Shown in pieces: positions 24,060 to 34,882 of a DNA stretch of 64,000 bases. The stretch comes from Branchiostoma floridae (lineage: Eukaryota > Chordata > Leptocardii > Amphioxiformes > Branchiostomatidae), in NCBI RefSeq assembly GCF_000003815.2, contig NC_049992.1, forward strand, positions 15,487,002 to 15,551,001, given 5' to 3'. A program made the position numbers and the translations under genes. The notes under the pieces were generated by a model, which ran no database searches, was not told where the DNA came from, and saw only the letters and a program-made list of their open reading frames with translations. Within the stretch, counting starts at the first letter, position 1. Each line of letters starts with the position of its first letter.

Positions 24060-25655
24060 CTGTCACTGCTGGACTTCTACTTGAGAAAAACAAATATTTT
24101 CACTGGAACAAAAACAACTTCAAGTATTACTTCTGTTACTTAAAAAAAGATACCGCTATTTCTGCTGAAGTTTATTTCTTCTGGTATCAGAATTATATAA
24201 TGGCTTTATACAAGGAAAAAAATTGTTCCAAAAATATCACACATGAAGAGATGGATCATTTTCAACATTACAACAATAAATGTGTTTGGAGTCATTCCTT
24301 ATGTATATCATTTAAGATAACAGCAAGAGGCTTTATATAACTTCAGGTCATTACAGCAGGGAGGTTAGAGAAAGGTAAAAATAAAAAAATTTCACATTTT
24401 TACTTCTACTCGAGAAAAACAAATATTTTCACTGGAACAAAAACACCTTCAAGCGTCACAATCACTCCTGTTACTACAAAAAGACACCTTTTATTTTTGC
24501 ATTATTCCTGAAGTTTATTTCTTCTGGTATCAGAATTATTCAATGGCTTCATATGAGGAAAAAATTGTTACCAAAAATATCACAAAGGAAGGGATGGATT
24601 ATTGCTGACATCAAAACAATAAAAGCACAAGCATTCGCAGAACTCAACCTTCGTGAAATGGGTGAGGGTGTGGTGGTTTGAGGGTGTTTTTTTATAGACA
24701 TCTCAGGGGCTAGCCTAACAGTATATGATACGTCCGACTGGCAAAATTGTCCGGAATTCTACAGGATTTTTTCCGCGCCTATGTAGTTGCATCATCCCTT
24801 TGGAGTGGTCACTTCCTGTGGAGACGGGGTAAGACTGCAGCCCACGCTGGTATCGGCATGACGTAATGCCACCTAACTAAGTATAGCACGATTGCGTAAT
24901 ACCCACACCACATACACTATTTTCCAAGTACAAACATCCCCTGCAAAACCGTCAAAAGCCACTAAACGAAAAAACGCCTCGTACGTTTCTTCTCCTTCTC
25001 AATAACTACCCACATACCAAATATCAGAGCAATCTGTCCAGCCGTTCGCGAGCTTTTCTGTTCACAGACACGCACCATACAACGGTTTCCAAACATACCT
25101 ATTGCATTCTGCTAATGACCTTCTAATTTGCATAACAATCATACAATTATGTACATCACTACGTAAGCTATCTGCATACCTACAGTCATTCCGATCCATC
25201 GACCCCTGCTTGCATTATTCCTTCTCAAAACCGAACACAAGAATGACTTTCACCGCCCCAGCAAAACCCCTAAGTGGCCAAAACTTACACACCTTACTAT
25301 TCATTTACACAGCTACCTACCACGTAAAAATCATCACCCAAAAAAGTCCCGAAAAAAAATATCAAAACCGGAAGTTCTGCTGCAGTACAATAGCACTCCG
25401 CTAGAACGCCCTGCCGTAACGCAATTCCTACCATTCCTTCCTCATGTCTAACCCTACCCACATACCAAATATCAAAACAATCCATCCATGCCTTCCCGAG
25501 ATATCAGGCTGACAAACGTCCCTCTCACACACAAACAGCACTCAAAACAAACCCTTCGTGAAACGAAGGGAATAAGTACTAATGGATGGAAAATTACTTG
25601 GGAGTCATTTCTTATGTGTATCATTTGATTTATTCTAAGATAACAAGCAAGAGAT
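24060..25655 (+). repeat. Tandem duplication (~332-bp period), second copy interrupted
   Basis: Copy 1 (24060-24350) and copy 2 (24400-24625 plus 25590-25655) share long stretches such as GAGAAAAACAAATATTTTCA, AAGTTTATTTCTTCTGGTAT and GAGTCATT(C/T)CTTATGT. Copy 2 is split by about 960 bp (24626-25589) that contains two diverged GATATTTGGTATGT-type repeats and ends in a CCCTTCGTGAAACGAAGGG hairpin (about 25551). Plus-strand open frames within it are chance. Confidence 0.7.
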
Positions 25656-25909
25656 TTTTCAGTTTGTTATACAAATATCTAAAAAACAAACTTTCACATT
25701 AATTTTTGTTTCTCCAATTAGCCATTTTACTTCCAAATTGTCTCTGCAATAATCAGTTGTCTGTTTTTTGTTTGTTTTAGTTGTTTAGTTGCCCCAGCAC
25801 AGTGGGGGTTTCAAGCATAAGTCTTTGTTTTAGTTTTTAATGTCCACAATTACCATGATTAATGTTTGAGAATCCCCCATGTAGAGCCATTATCTCCACA
25901 TGAAGTGCA

Positions 25910-26042
25910 CATTTAATCTCCAAGCAGATGCAAGGGGGAAATTCACTCCATCTTTGACCAGCTTGCTCTTCCTACGAACAGACTTGTGTAGAAAAATAGT
26001 ACAAATTCGTGACAATTTTCACCCTGACATCTGCTTGAATAT
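25910..26042. mobile_element. MITE of the CTCCAAGCAGATG family
   Basis: AAGCAGATGCAAGGGGGAAA at the left pairs with TTTTCACCCTGACATCTGCTT at the right. Related to the element at 6087-6258. Non-coding. Confidence 0.6.
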
Positions 26043-27750
26043 CACACCTAGATGGTGTACAAAGATCTTACCTGTGCCAGCCTGCCAGGTGTTGAGGGCG
26101 AGGTCAGGTGGAACAGGTACTTATCCCCACAGGTGTACAGTGGGGGGGGGGGTGTCAGCAGGTGTCCTCTGTCTCATCCATGGCCACCTGCGGAGAGACA
26201 ATTACCCAAAACAAATATTTTTGTATTCGTAGAAATCAATTACTATTGTCTGTAGAGGGTTCACTTTATTTTGCAGGCTTCAAAACAATCTCATGAACAA
26301 GAAGGACAACTGTTATTTACAATTACAGTTTAGTATAGTACAGTGATTTCTAAAAGGTAGTTTATGTTCTGACAGCAAAAATAAAAAAAACTATGCAAAA
26401 ACTAAAAAAAATATCTTAGACATCCCAATCACATGTTCCTGAAGATATTGATAATTTGACTTCTTTTAGATCTTTAGAAAATCACGTCACTTGTAAATCG
26501 CCTCAAGGGTATAATAAAGCTTGCTCTTTGGTACAAAATACTTCATTTTATTTCTTTTCTGTTCCATGTATCTTGGTAAAAAGCCTTTTGGTATCACACA
26601 TCAGTTTTGTACAATAGGTACAAGCTGTTCAAGACAAGACAATGACATGTGATCCACTCACGCAATAGGCCTGTACTCTTTCAATAAGTGTGGTAGATTC
26701 TTGAACTTTTGTACAGACCTACGGCTAATGTATGAAAAAAACACATGAGAGCCTAAACTGCAGGTGTAACACTATGTGCAGGTGTGTTGTTATTCTGATC
26801 TCTGTCGCAGATTTACGACAGGAAAACATGAGAACAAACGGAACCTTCTCTCTGACTATCCGCGCATGTCCCGCTGAACTCACGAGCTGCCAATCCTCAC
26901 CATGTCACAACACCGCCCATCCATTCCAGGTCACCACGACACAATCACAGCCCAAGTAATCTTCTACAGTTGACACCTTCGGAATGCAAAGAATTGTGTT
27001 TGGGATGTTTTGAACAAGACCTCAATATAACCTACGTACCCTACTAGGCAAGGCTGAGGACACTATAAAAGCTGCCCTCCCTTAGTAGTTGTTCATATTG
27101 GAAAGAATCCTACTTGAGCTGTACTTCATCTGTCTAGCTGAGGATCCAACAAGAGGCCACAGTTTTAAACTTGAGTTTCCCCTGGCAAAGAACAGAATCA
27201 GGGGACCGATATCTAGTGTTAAGGCTGTGGAGGACATGGGATGCTAAACTGCTAAAATGGATGGTCAGTGTGATTTTGGGTCGGAGGAAACTTCAACTCT
27301 TTAGACTTCCCTTACACTAGCCAAGCGACTGCACAGTAACCAAACTTGGATTTATGTGACCCTTCATTTTATAATAGGAATGTGAAGCAAGAAAACAAAA
27401 CTCACAAAAAGTTGATAATTCTGTTGTTCATCTTAAGTATCTAATTCATTGAGCAAATCGTCAAATCTTTGGTCTCTCAGCGGTCTCTAAGCAGTTTCTC
27501 AGCAGTCGCAGTTTGTAGGGGGTATCATTGATAGACCTAAGTTCCAGTTTAGTGCGTAACAACCTAAAGGTTAACGTTAACCCTAAACTTGTCCCAACTA
27601 ACTGCAGGTGTGCCCTATACTCCAGGTGAGGTCTGTGCCCCGCAGGTGTGATTCCTGTCACACAGTACAGGTGTGTAATGAACCAAGGTAACGTGTGGTG
27701 TCACTCAACACAGTACAGGGCTCTGTAACAGTAGGCCTAAGTTAGAGGTA
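26043..27750. other. Gene-free stretch
   Basis: A poly-G run occurs near 26142. I see no coding exon, RNA gene or clear element. Confidence 0.35.
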
Positions 27751-28056
27751 TAACACTGGTTCACCTTTATCTGCGGGGTAACCTATATCCGTTGCATGGT
27801 AAATCAGGGTACTAGTAGTTAGGGATATAAAGTCGAGCAAGGATGTTATATAGAGATCCAAGGACCTGATGTAACGTCCTTGAGAGATCTCTATATAAAT
27901 TTCTTGATTCGATGGACGGTATTTTCAAACTGCAAATGTTACTAGATGTCAATTGGAAACCACCGTCCGTCGGCTTGACATCCCTTAACAACCTGGTCTT
28001 GAATACAATCGTGGAACGGAAATAGGTCACCCCACGGATTAAGATGAACTAGTGTT
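27751..28056. mobile_element. Palindromic MITE (GTTCACC family) carrying a nested hairpin
   Basis: Ends TAACACTGGTTCACCTTTAT and ATGAACTAGTGTTA, with the family core. About 65 bp inside (27836-27900) is a separate foldback: TTATATAGAGAT..AAGGAC (27846-27865) pairs with GTCCTTGAGAGATCTCTATA (27876-27895). The nested hairpin is absent from the other copies, so it is probably a later insertion. Confidence 0.8.
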
Positions 28057-28904
28057 ACACATCACCTGGACATAATGCACAACCACAAGAAAATGCATGA
28101 ACTATTTAACTTAGATGTTTGTTTATAAAGTCAGGTGATATATTGCCAGTCACTGCGCTTCTCCCATGCAAAACTGCAGAATTGGCACGGGCAGAAATGT
28201 TCAATTCAAAGACACAACAGACACTATTACAATGTATGATCTCCAAGCAGATGTTAAGGCTGCCAATGCAAATTACTTAGGTAGTGCTTTCTGTTAATGT
28301 AGAAAGACAACCCAACACAATACATCTGTATCATATGTAACAAGTTATGAACTTATGGTGCACATGATACTAGTAATCTCTGGCGCATTTCGCATCAAAA
28401 TAGGGGTTTTCTTAGGTGGGTATGACATAAATAAAATACAACACGGTGTATTCCGCATCACCCTCGGTCCCAGCCCTCCCGCGGGTCGGAGTACCCTCCG
28501 GTCTTCGGCCGATCCTTATAATATATACCGCAGAAAAGATTAGCGCTTCGAAGCCCCTCCCACACTTCACGATTTTCAGATCATTCCGAGCAGTTTCCCC
28601 TGCTCAAAGACTGAAAATTACATGACAAAGTAACAATTAAACTACTCAACCGATATCACAAAATCCTAAATTTTCATGATCAGGATTCATTATTGTTTGC
28701 CTATTAAACATTTAGCAAATTTAACCAACCTTTCACAACAGTGACGACCAAGTTGCTTCCCGCGCTTGCGCCTTGGTCTTGTTTTCCTGTGGTACAAAAA
28801 CGCCTCCTAGCAACTTCTTACATAACTGCAACGTTTCAAGGCCACAGGTGAGCTGCGCTTTGTGTATAGACTGCAAGGCGGCGCTTTTGCACTGTCAATT
28901 CAAT
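28057..28904. other. Gene-free stretch
   Basis: A GC-rich patch at 28455-28515 (CGGTCCCAGCCCTCCCGCGG) stands out by composition, but nothing identifiable is encoded. A solo CTCCAAGCAGATG motif lies at about 28240. Confidence 0.35.
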
Positions 28905-29144
28905 CAGTAGTAATTAGTAGTAATGGTTTATTGAACAAGAACATATCGCATACATTCGCAGCCTAACGGCTGAATTGCAGTTGCAATAGCACAATAAAAC
29001 AAACGCATTCGGTCAATGCCCAACAAGGCAAATCATTAAAATAGAAGTACTTGTAAAATCAGTTAGGTACGAATATAAATATTTACATGATATCGACCAG
29101 CGAATATCATAAACGAAAATTAGCGGCGTACAATACTGGCAGGA

Positions 29145-31597
29145 TTAAGGCATGGGGGCATTGCAGTTGAGTAGACGGACCATGTACGGAATGGCACTAG
29201 ACCTATAGCGTTCAGTTCTGCACTTGGGAATGTCCAGTTTGTTGGCAGAGCGGGTTTGTCGACAACTGACGCTCTTTCTTGTGGGTGGTAGGAAGTGGCG
29301 GAATTGATCGGAGACTAAGAGAGATTGTGCAAACCGAAGAGTCAGATTCGAACGCCTGGAGTGGAGTGATGGAAGGCCAAGCTGTGTACATGCATCTCGG
29401 TAGCTGGTGAAGTCGCGTCCCATGATGATACGTACCGCTCTGCGCTGGATACGTTCGATCTTGGTACTCTGCTGTGTGGTTAACCCTGTGTGCCAAACAG
29501 GGGCTGAGTACTCGNNNNNNNNNNNNNNNNNNNNNNNNNNNNNNNNNNNNNNNNNNNNNNNNNNNNNNNNNNNNNNNNNNNNNNNNNNNNNNNNNNNNNN
29601 NNNNNNNNNNNNNNNNNNNNNNNNNNNNNNNNNNNNNNNNNNNNNNNNNNNNNNNNNNNNNNNNNNNNNNNNNNNNNNNNNNNNNNNNNNNNNNNNNNNN
29701 NNNNNNNNNNNNNNNNNNNNNNNNNNNNNNNNNNNNNNNNNNNNNNNNNNNNNNNNNNNNNNNNNNNNNNNNNNNNNNNNNNNNNNNNNNNNNNNNNNNN
29801 NNNNNNNNNNNNNNNNNNNNNNNNNNNNNNNNNNNNNNNNNNNNNNNNNNNNNNNNNNNNNNNNNNNNNNNNNNNNNNNNNNNNNNNNNNNNNNNNNNNN
29901 NNNNNNNNNNNNNNNNNNNNNNNNNNNNNNNNNNNNNNNNNNNNNNNNNNNNNNNNNNNNNNNNNNNNNNNNNNNNNNNNNNNNNNNNNNNNNNNNNACA
30001 GAAACAGATTCAGAAAGGGCTCCGTGGTAACGGACCATCTGTTGCCTGTTCGTGAGGAAATCTGAAATCCATTTGACGAGAGATGGCCGTAATCCCAACT
30101 CAATCAGTCGGCGAATAGCTAAGGTGTGACTCACACGGTCGAAGGCTTTACTGTAATCCGTGGACACCAGGGAGCTCAGGGTACCAGGTCTGTCGGAGGC
30201 CTTGAACAAGTCGTTCGTAAGGTCTAACAGACAATGGGTGGTGGATCGACCCTTCAGGCAGCCGAATTGCTGGGGGTCGATTTCAGATTTAATGTCCGAC
30301 AATACCCATTGACTGATGAAGCTTTCGGCAACTTTGCCTAACAAAGACGTCAGAGAAATAGGTCGCAGTTCTTTGACCGAGGGAGGTTTCGTCTTGGGCG
30401 CTGGTACCACAACGGCGCGTTTCCACTCTTCAGGTACGGTACCCTGATGGAGGGAGGCGTTCAGGATATCTGCCAGAGGCGCGCTCAGTTCACATGCAAA
30501 TTCTTTGATAAGTTTCCCTGGGATCCCATCAGGCCCTGCGGCCTTTCTCGTCTTCACTTTCAAAAGTCTGTCGTAAACCTCCCATGGTTCAACCGATGGT
30601 GCTGGGAGTGACGGTAGGTAGGACGGCAGGAGTGATGGGTCCAATGGTGGTAGAGATTGGATCACAGAGGCAAGAGATGTGTTGATCTGATTGGCTACAC
30701 CACGTTTGTTGCTGGGGTCTATGCCTTCAATGTGGATGACAGGTTCAGTACGGGTCATGTTTGCCATGTGTTTTATTTCCTTGTGCCATTGAGCAGCGTC
30801 CTCCTTCTTGAGTCTTTTAACTTTAGAGTTGTAGTGTGCCTCTTTAGCTGCCTTGATCACACGTTGGGTCTTGTTTCTAAGTTGTTTCCAGGCCCTCAAG
30901 TCGCTTGAGAAAGCCCGTTGGCGTTGGTGAATCAGAGCTTTAATGTCTGGTGTAACCCAGGGTTTGTCATGCTGGTGTAGCCGAACAACTTTGAGAGGGA
31001 AGAACCGGTTCATTTCGGACAGGAGGGTTGTGTGCATAGCGCGGCTTTTCTCGACTGCGGTAGGGGCCAAGAAAACTTCAGACCAGGAATGAGTAGTTAT
31101 CCATTGGCCAAAGGAGCGAAGACAAGAGTCACGAAAGGGCCTGCACACTCGTTTGTCTGTCCTGTTGGAAACTTTGCTCACTTTTGCCTGAAATGTGATT
31201 GTGTTGTGATCACTCGTAGACAACGGATCCGAGACTCTTGGTTCGGAGTATTGGGCGCTGAGGTTTGTAATGAGTAGATCTAACGTCGCTTCCCCTCTAG
31301 TAGGCTGATTGACGACTTGTCGCAAGTTGTGAGCCCGACACAGCCTGTTCACGTCGACGCGGTTGAAGTCGCCGCCGATGATCACGCCAACATGAGGGTA
31401 CTTCACTTGTAGAGCGTCAACAGCTTCCACTAGATGGTCTACGAGTAAGTCATCATGGGAAGAATTGGGTGGCGAGTAGACTGAACAGATCGCGAGGCAG
31501 GATACACTACGTGGGGTTAAGGACGTACCTTAACCCAGATGCACTCGAGCTCATCTGGCACCGGAATATCCAGTCTGCACGCTGGGAGTTCGTCTCT
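29145..31597 (-). pseudogene. LINE ORF2: endonuclease C-half and reverse transcriptase
   Basis: The open frame runs from the foldback junction to a stop at 29145. It starts in the AP-like endonuclease (PVPDELECIWVKV; IIGGDFNRVD; SDHNTITF, the catalytic D..N and SDH motifs). It continues through a basic linker into the reverse transcriptase: RKAAGPDGIPGKLIKE, LRPISLTSLLGKVAES, FGCLKGRSTTHCL and STDYSKAFDRVSH (the first catalytic aspartate). The YADD block falls in the N gap (29515-29997; 483 bases, so the frame is kept). The C-terminal part (IERIQRRAVRIIMG) is typical of CR1-type elements. It is separated from its N-terminus by the insertion, so it cannot make a full protein. Confidence 0.85.
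29515..29997. other. Assembly gap (483 N) inside the reverse transcriptase
   Basis: Unknown bases. The length is a multiple of three and the frame is open on both sides, which suggests a sized gap. Confidence 0.99.
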
Positions 31598-31629
31598 ACG
31601 AAGGACCATTTGGTCAAAATGTGTTTTAG

Positions 31630-31905
31630 CGAAAGAGCTGTGTGCTCACAGCGAATGGGCTGCGTGCTCGGCGAACGACCTGTGTGCTCACAGCAAAGGG
31701 GCTGCGTGCTCGGCGAACGAGCTGTGTGCTCACAGTGAAAGGGCTGTGTGCTCGGCGAAGTACCTGTGTGCTCACAGAGAAAGAGCTGTGTGATCACAGC
31801 AAAGGAGCTGCGTTCTCGGAGAAGGAGTTGTGCCTCACAGGAAAGGGGCTGTGTGCTCGGCGAACTTAGCTCCGCAGTGTGCTCACAGCGAAGGGGCTGT
31901 TACAC
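31630..31905 (+). repeat. Left-arm tandem array of the foldback element
   Basis: About 6.5 copies of a ~42-bp unit, each made of two similar ~21-bp halves: GAGCTGTGTGCTCACAGCGA and GGGCTGCGTGCTCGGCGAA. The unit lacks stop codons in several frames, so long but meaningless open frames appear on both strands. Confidence 0.85.
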
Positions 31906-32319
31906 CAGGCTGAAGCTGGCCGCTGATTGGTAGCCGCCGATCCAGCCGCCGATTCGTCATTAGACAAAACATAGCATCCCATTCCAAAATTCCTAATTTC
32001 CTTTAAAAGCTTAAATGGATATCAAAAACTGCTGCATATTGTCTATCATTACCGATATATGTATATATGAACATAAATAATAACAGAAAGTATTATATCA
32101 ACGATTAAGCACAAATAATAGACCCAATTGGGTGGCCAACTCCAGCCTGGTCTAAAATCGGCTGCCCGTTTACGGCTTGTAGAGCAATCTGCTACTTATC
32201 TAAACGTGACCCGTGAATTTTAAGACGAATTTAGATAGCGCATACCCTAACGTATTCAAAACAAATATCAAATGTTACGGGCCGAATTTAATTAATGAAC
32301 TAGAGGGGAATTAACTAAT

Positions 32320-33062
32320 TGGAAATACCAATCTTTATTGACACGACAAAAGTACAGCGACTTTCGTAAGGTCTACATGTATAACAACTACTTACAGTAC
32401 AACTAAACACACATACATGGATATCTATAGGTATGATTAAATCAACATATAGGGTCTAGCATGTCATTAACACTATTAGTTCTACGGTATAAACATTCGT
32501 GGATATATTTGCCTACTTGTACACAGTGAGGGTTATCGCCTCCCAGAATGTAGTTGAATTTATCTATCGAACAGAGAGTAGCAAATTCTTTAGAACAAGC
32601 GGAAAGTAATGTGAACAGCTCTGTGCGTTTATCATTATATCGAGAACAATCCATAACAAAGTGACGTTCGTCTTCGATCTCATTTGGGCAAAATGGACAA
32701 AACCTCTGGTCACGGGGAATTTTAGTATATCTTCCGGCTTCTATATTTAGTTTGTGACTACTGATTCTCATCTTTGTAATTGCTCTACGAAGTTCGAAAC
32801 TGTGTACATTCGAAAGATACTTCTTTTGTCCGTATCTTTCCTTTAGCGTAGAATAAATGCAAAGTTTGGAGTTATTCTGGATAGAAGAATACCATTCTTG
32901 TATGTATATATCCTGTAAACGGAGTCGTAATTGGTCGGTTAGCATATTAACATGATACAACCTCGGGTTTGTCCATACATGTCCAAAACCATTATAGTTG
33001 AGAATGTCAGTTACGTGATTTGTCCAGTCAAAAACAAAGGGGGCGCTAAAATACGCTGCCAT
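32320..33062 (-). pseudogene. 5'-truncated LINE fragment in the foldback loop
   Basis: The minus-strand frame 33062-32442 encodes 206 residues with the C-terminal Cys/His motif of non-LTR ORF2 proteins (RFCPFCPNEIEDERHFVMDC) after a basic KIPRDQR segment. The 3' UTR ends with CAATAAAGATTGG at about 32325. It differs from the host LINE. Flanking it are two direct ~146-bp copies of foldback-arm sequence (32165-32310 and 33062-33207). Confidence 0.75.
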
Positions 33063-33804
33063 ACGGCTTGTAGGGCAATCTGCTACTTATCTAAACGTGG
33101 TCCGTTAACTTTTAAGACGAATCTAGATAGCTTATACCCCAACGTATTCAATACAAGTATCAAATCTTACGGGTCGGATTTAATTGATGAACTAGAGGGG
33201 AGCTAATTGAGTTGAAGCAGTTTGGTCTATAAGAAATCGGCACTGAGCTCTAGTTCATTTAGTATATAAGCTATAAGTTCCTCTTAAATGTTAACGGGTC
33301 ACGTTTAGATACGTTTAGATTGCCCTACAAGCCGTTTGGCAGCCGATTTTAGCCCCCCTTTGCTTGGGTATTTTCTATGAGTTAATTCCCCTCTAGTTCA
33401 TTAATTAAATCCGGCCCGTAATATTTGATATTTGATTTGAATACGTCAGGGTTTGCGCTATCTAAATTCGTCTTAAAATTCACGGGCCGCGTTTAGATAA
33501 GTAGCAGATTGCTCTACAAGCCGTATGGCAGCCGATTTTAGACCAGGCTGAAGTTGGCCGCCGATTGGGCCTATTATTTGTGCTTAATCGTTGATATAAT
33601 ACTTTCTGTTATTATATATAACGGATCCGTTACATATATTGGGTGGTAAAAGACAACATCCAGCAGTTCTTGATATCCATTTAAGCTTTTAAAGGATATT
33701 AGGAATTTTTAGTTTCTTCGAATGGGCGTCTGAATGATGCTATGTTTTGTCTATAAATGACGAATCGGCGGCTACCAATCGGCGGACAACTTCAGCCTGG
33801 TGCA

Positions 33805-33990
33805 CACAGCTCCTTCGCCGAGCACTCAGCCCCTTTGCTGTGAGCACAGAGCTCCTTCGCTGAGCACGCAGCCCCTTTGCTGTGAGCACACAGCTCTTTC
33901 GCCGAGCACGCAGCCCCTTTGCTGTGAGCACACAGCTCTTTCGCCGAGCACGCAGCCCCTTTGCTGTGAGCACACAGCTCTTTCGCTAAA
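33805..33990 (-). repeat. Right-arm tandem array of the foldback element
   Basis: Inverted copy of the left array, about 4.5 units. On the minus strand it is fused in frame to the LINE endonuclease start, producing a 14-residue repeat (ELCAHSKGAACSAK) that is an artefact of insertion. Confidence 0.85.
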
Positions 33991-34025
33991 ACACGTTTTG
34001 ACCCAACGGTCCTTCGTACGTCTCT

Positions 34026-34634
34026 GACGTAGACTGCCACTCCACCTCCAGATCGATTCTCGCGAGAACGAGAGAATGTTGTGAAGTTAGCAATATCTGT
34101 CATCTCTGCAGGTGATGAAGTGCTGAACCAAGTCTCGGAAACAAGGGCAACATCGGTGTGTGTGTCAGAGAGTCGATGTTCGAACTCATCCAGTTTATTG
34201 CAGAGGGACCTTGCGTTACATAAAAACAGAGACGGTAGAGACTGGATGTTAGCCACATCCGTCGCGGAATCTGTACCGAGGTGTTGTTGTTTTGGTTGAG
34301 ACAACGGAATGTTTGACAACTGTCTTTGCCATGAGCGGAATGTGCCTCTTGATTTGCATGTAACTGTATGGAACTGATTCCGCTTCTGGTTATACTGCCG
34401 GTATTTGCATAACAAGGGTCTATTTCCGATAACAGTGGAAATCTTACGGCCATGAAGTTTTCCTGCTCTCCTTCCTCTGACCCTGCTCCTAAGTCTCCAG
34501 ATCCCCAGCTCGAGAATGTGGTTCTTGAGGTCTGGACCGACTGGAAGGGCTGCATACTTCAGTCCCCGCAGGAAATCCGTAGAGTAGTTGACCACAGTTC
34601 TCGTCCAGGACGCCATTGTTGTAACTGCATGCAT
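34026..34634 (-). pseudogene. LINE coding frame, N-terminal part with endonuclease start
   Basis: This minus-strand frame starts with a basic region (LRSRVRGRRAGKLHGRK) and then enters the endonuclease: LFLCNARSLCNKLDEFE (the first metal-binding N), TDVALVSETWFS (catalytic E) and RSGGGVAVYVRD. It stops being LINE sequence at the target duplication (34019-34025). The start codon is not certain. The protein is cut off by the foldback insertion. Confidence 0.8.
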
Positions 34635-34840
34635 CGTCCCCAGAAATGGTCGTAGAACACCACTAGGAAGTGCTTAAACTTCCTTAAAAGCAGTCAGTGC
34701 TGGCTTGGAACACATAGGACGACATTCCCTATGCACTACAACGAAGATATTGCACATTATATTGCTAAAAACTCAAAGTCTGACGGAGCGATAAAACCGC
34801 GGCTGCCTGAAGACGGCGCCACCTATCCGATCGCTACAAC

Positions 34841-34882
34841 CAAGGAGGTTGAAAGAGGGAATTCCCTCTTTCAACCTCCTTG
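34841..34882. repeat. Perfect 42-bp palindrome with 7-bp flanking repeats
   Basis: CAAGGAGGTTGAAAGAGGGA (34841-34860), then AT, then the exact reverse complement (34863-34882). CTACAAC flanks both sides (34834-34840 and 34883-34889). It lies just beyond the 5' end of the LINE. Confidence 0.9.

Larger units (their letters stand above)
31598..34018. mobile_element. Foldback (FB-like) transposon with tandem-repeat arms
   Basis: Both ends begin ACGAAGGACC and run inward through GTGTTTTAGCGAAAGAGCTG into arrays of a ~42-bp repeat (left 31630-31905; right, inverted, 33805-33990). They then enter a unique inverted section (31905-32315 against 33372-33805), so each arm is about 650-720 bp. Flanking CGTCTCT (31591-31597 and 34019-34025) is a 7-bp target duplication inside the LINE endonuclease; removing one copy and the element restores the frame. 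Tandem-repeat inverted arms resemble Drosophila FB elements, by structure only. The loop contains a LINE fragment and no transposase. Confidence 0.8.
28905..34730 (-). mobile_element. CR1-like non-LTR retrotransposon, split by a foldback element
   Basis: Read on the minus strand, the parts are: 5' region and start of the coding frame (34730-34026); then the insertion at 31598-34018; then the rest of the endonuclease and the reverse transcriptase (31597-29145); then a 3' UTR ending at about 28905 in AATAAACCATTACTACTAAT with two ATTACTACT units as a microsatellite tail. A 483-base N gap removes the middle of the RT palm. The coding frame is otherwise intact on both sides of the foldback, which suggests the LINE was young when it was hit. 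CR1/L2 placement rests on RT motifs and the tail. Confidence 0.8.

Noticed and set aside
29407-30103. ORFs spanning the N gap on the plus strand and in other minus frames
   Set aside because: They are open only because N has no stop codons; the minus-strand reverse transcriptase frame is the real one.
31642-31933. Repeat-encoded proteins in the foldback arms
   Set aside because: Several frames on both strands are open at once, which is a property of the 42-bp unit and not evidence of a gene.
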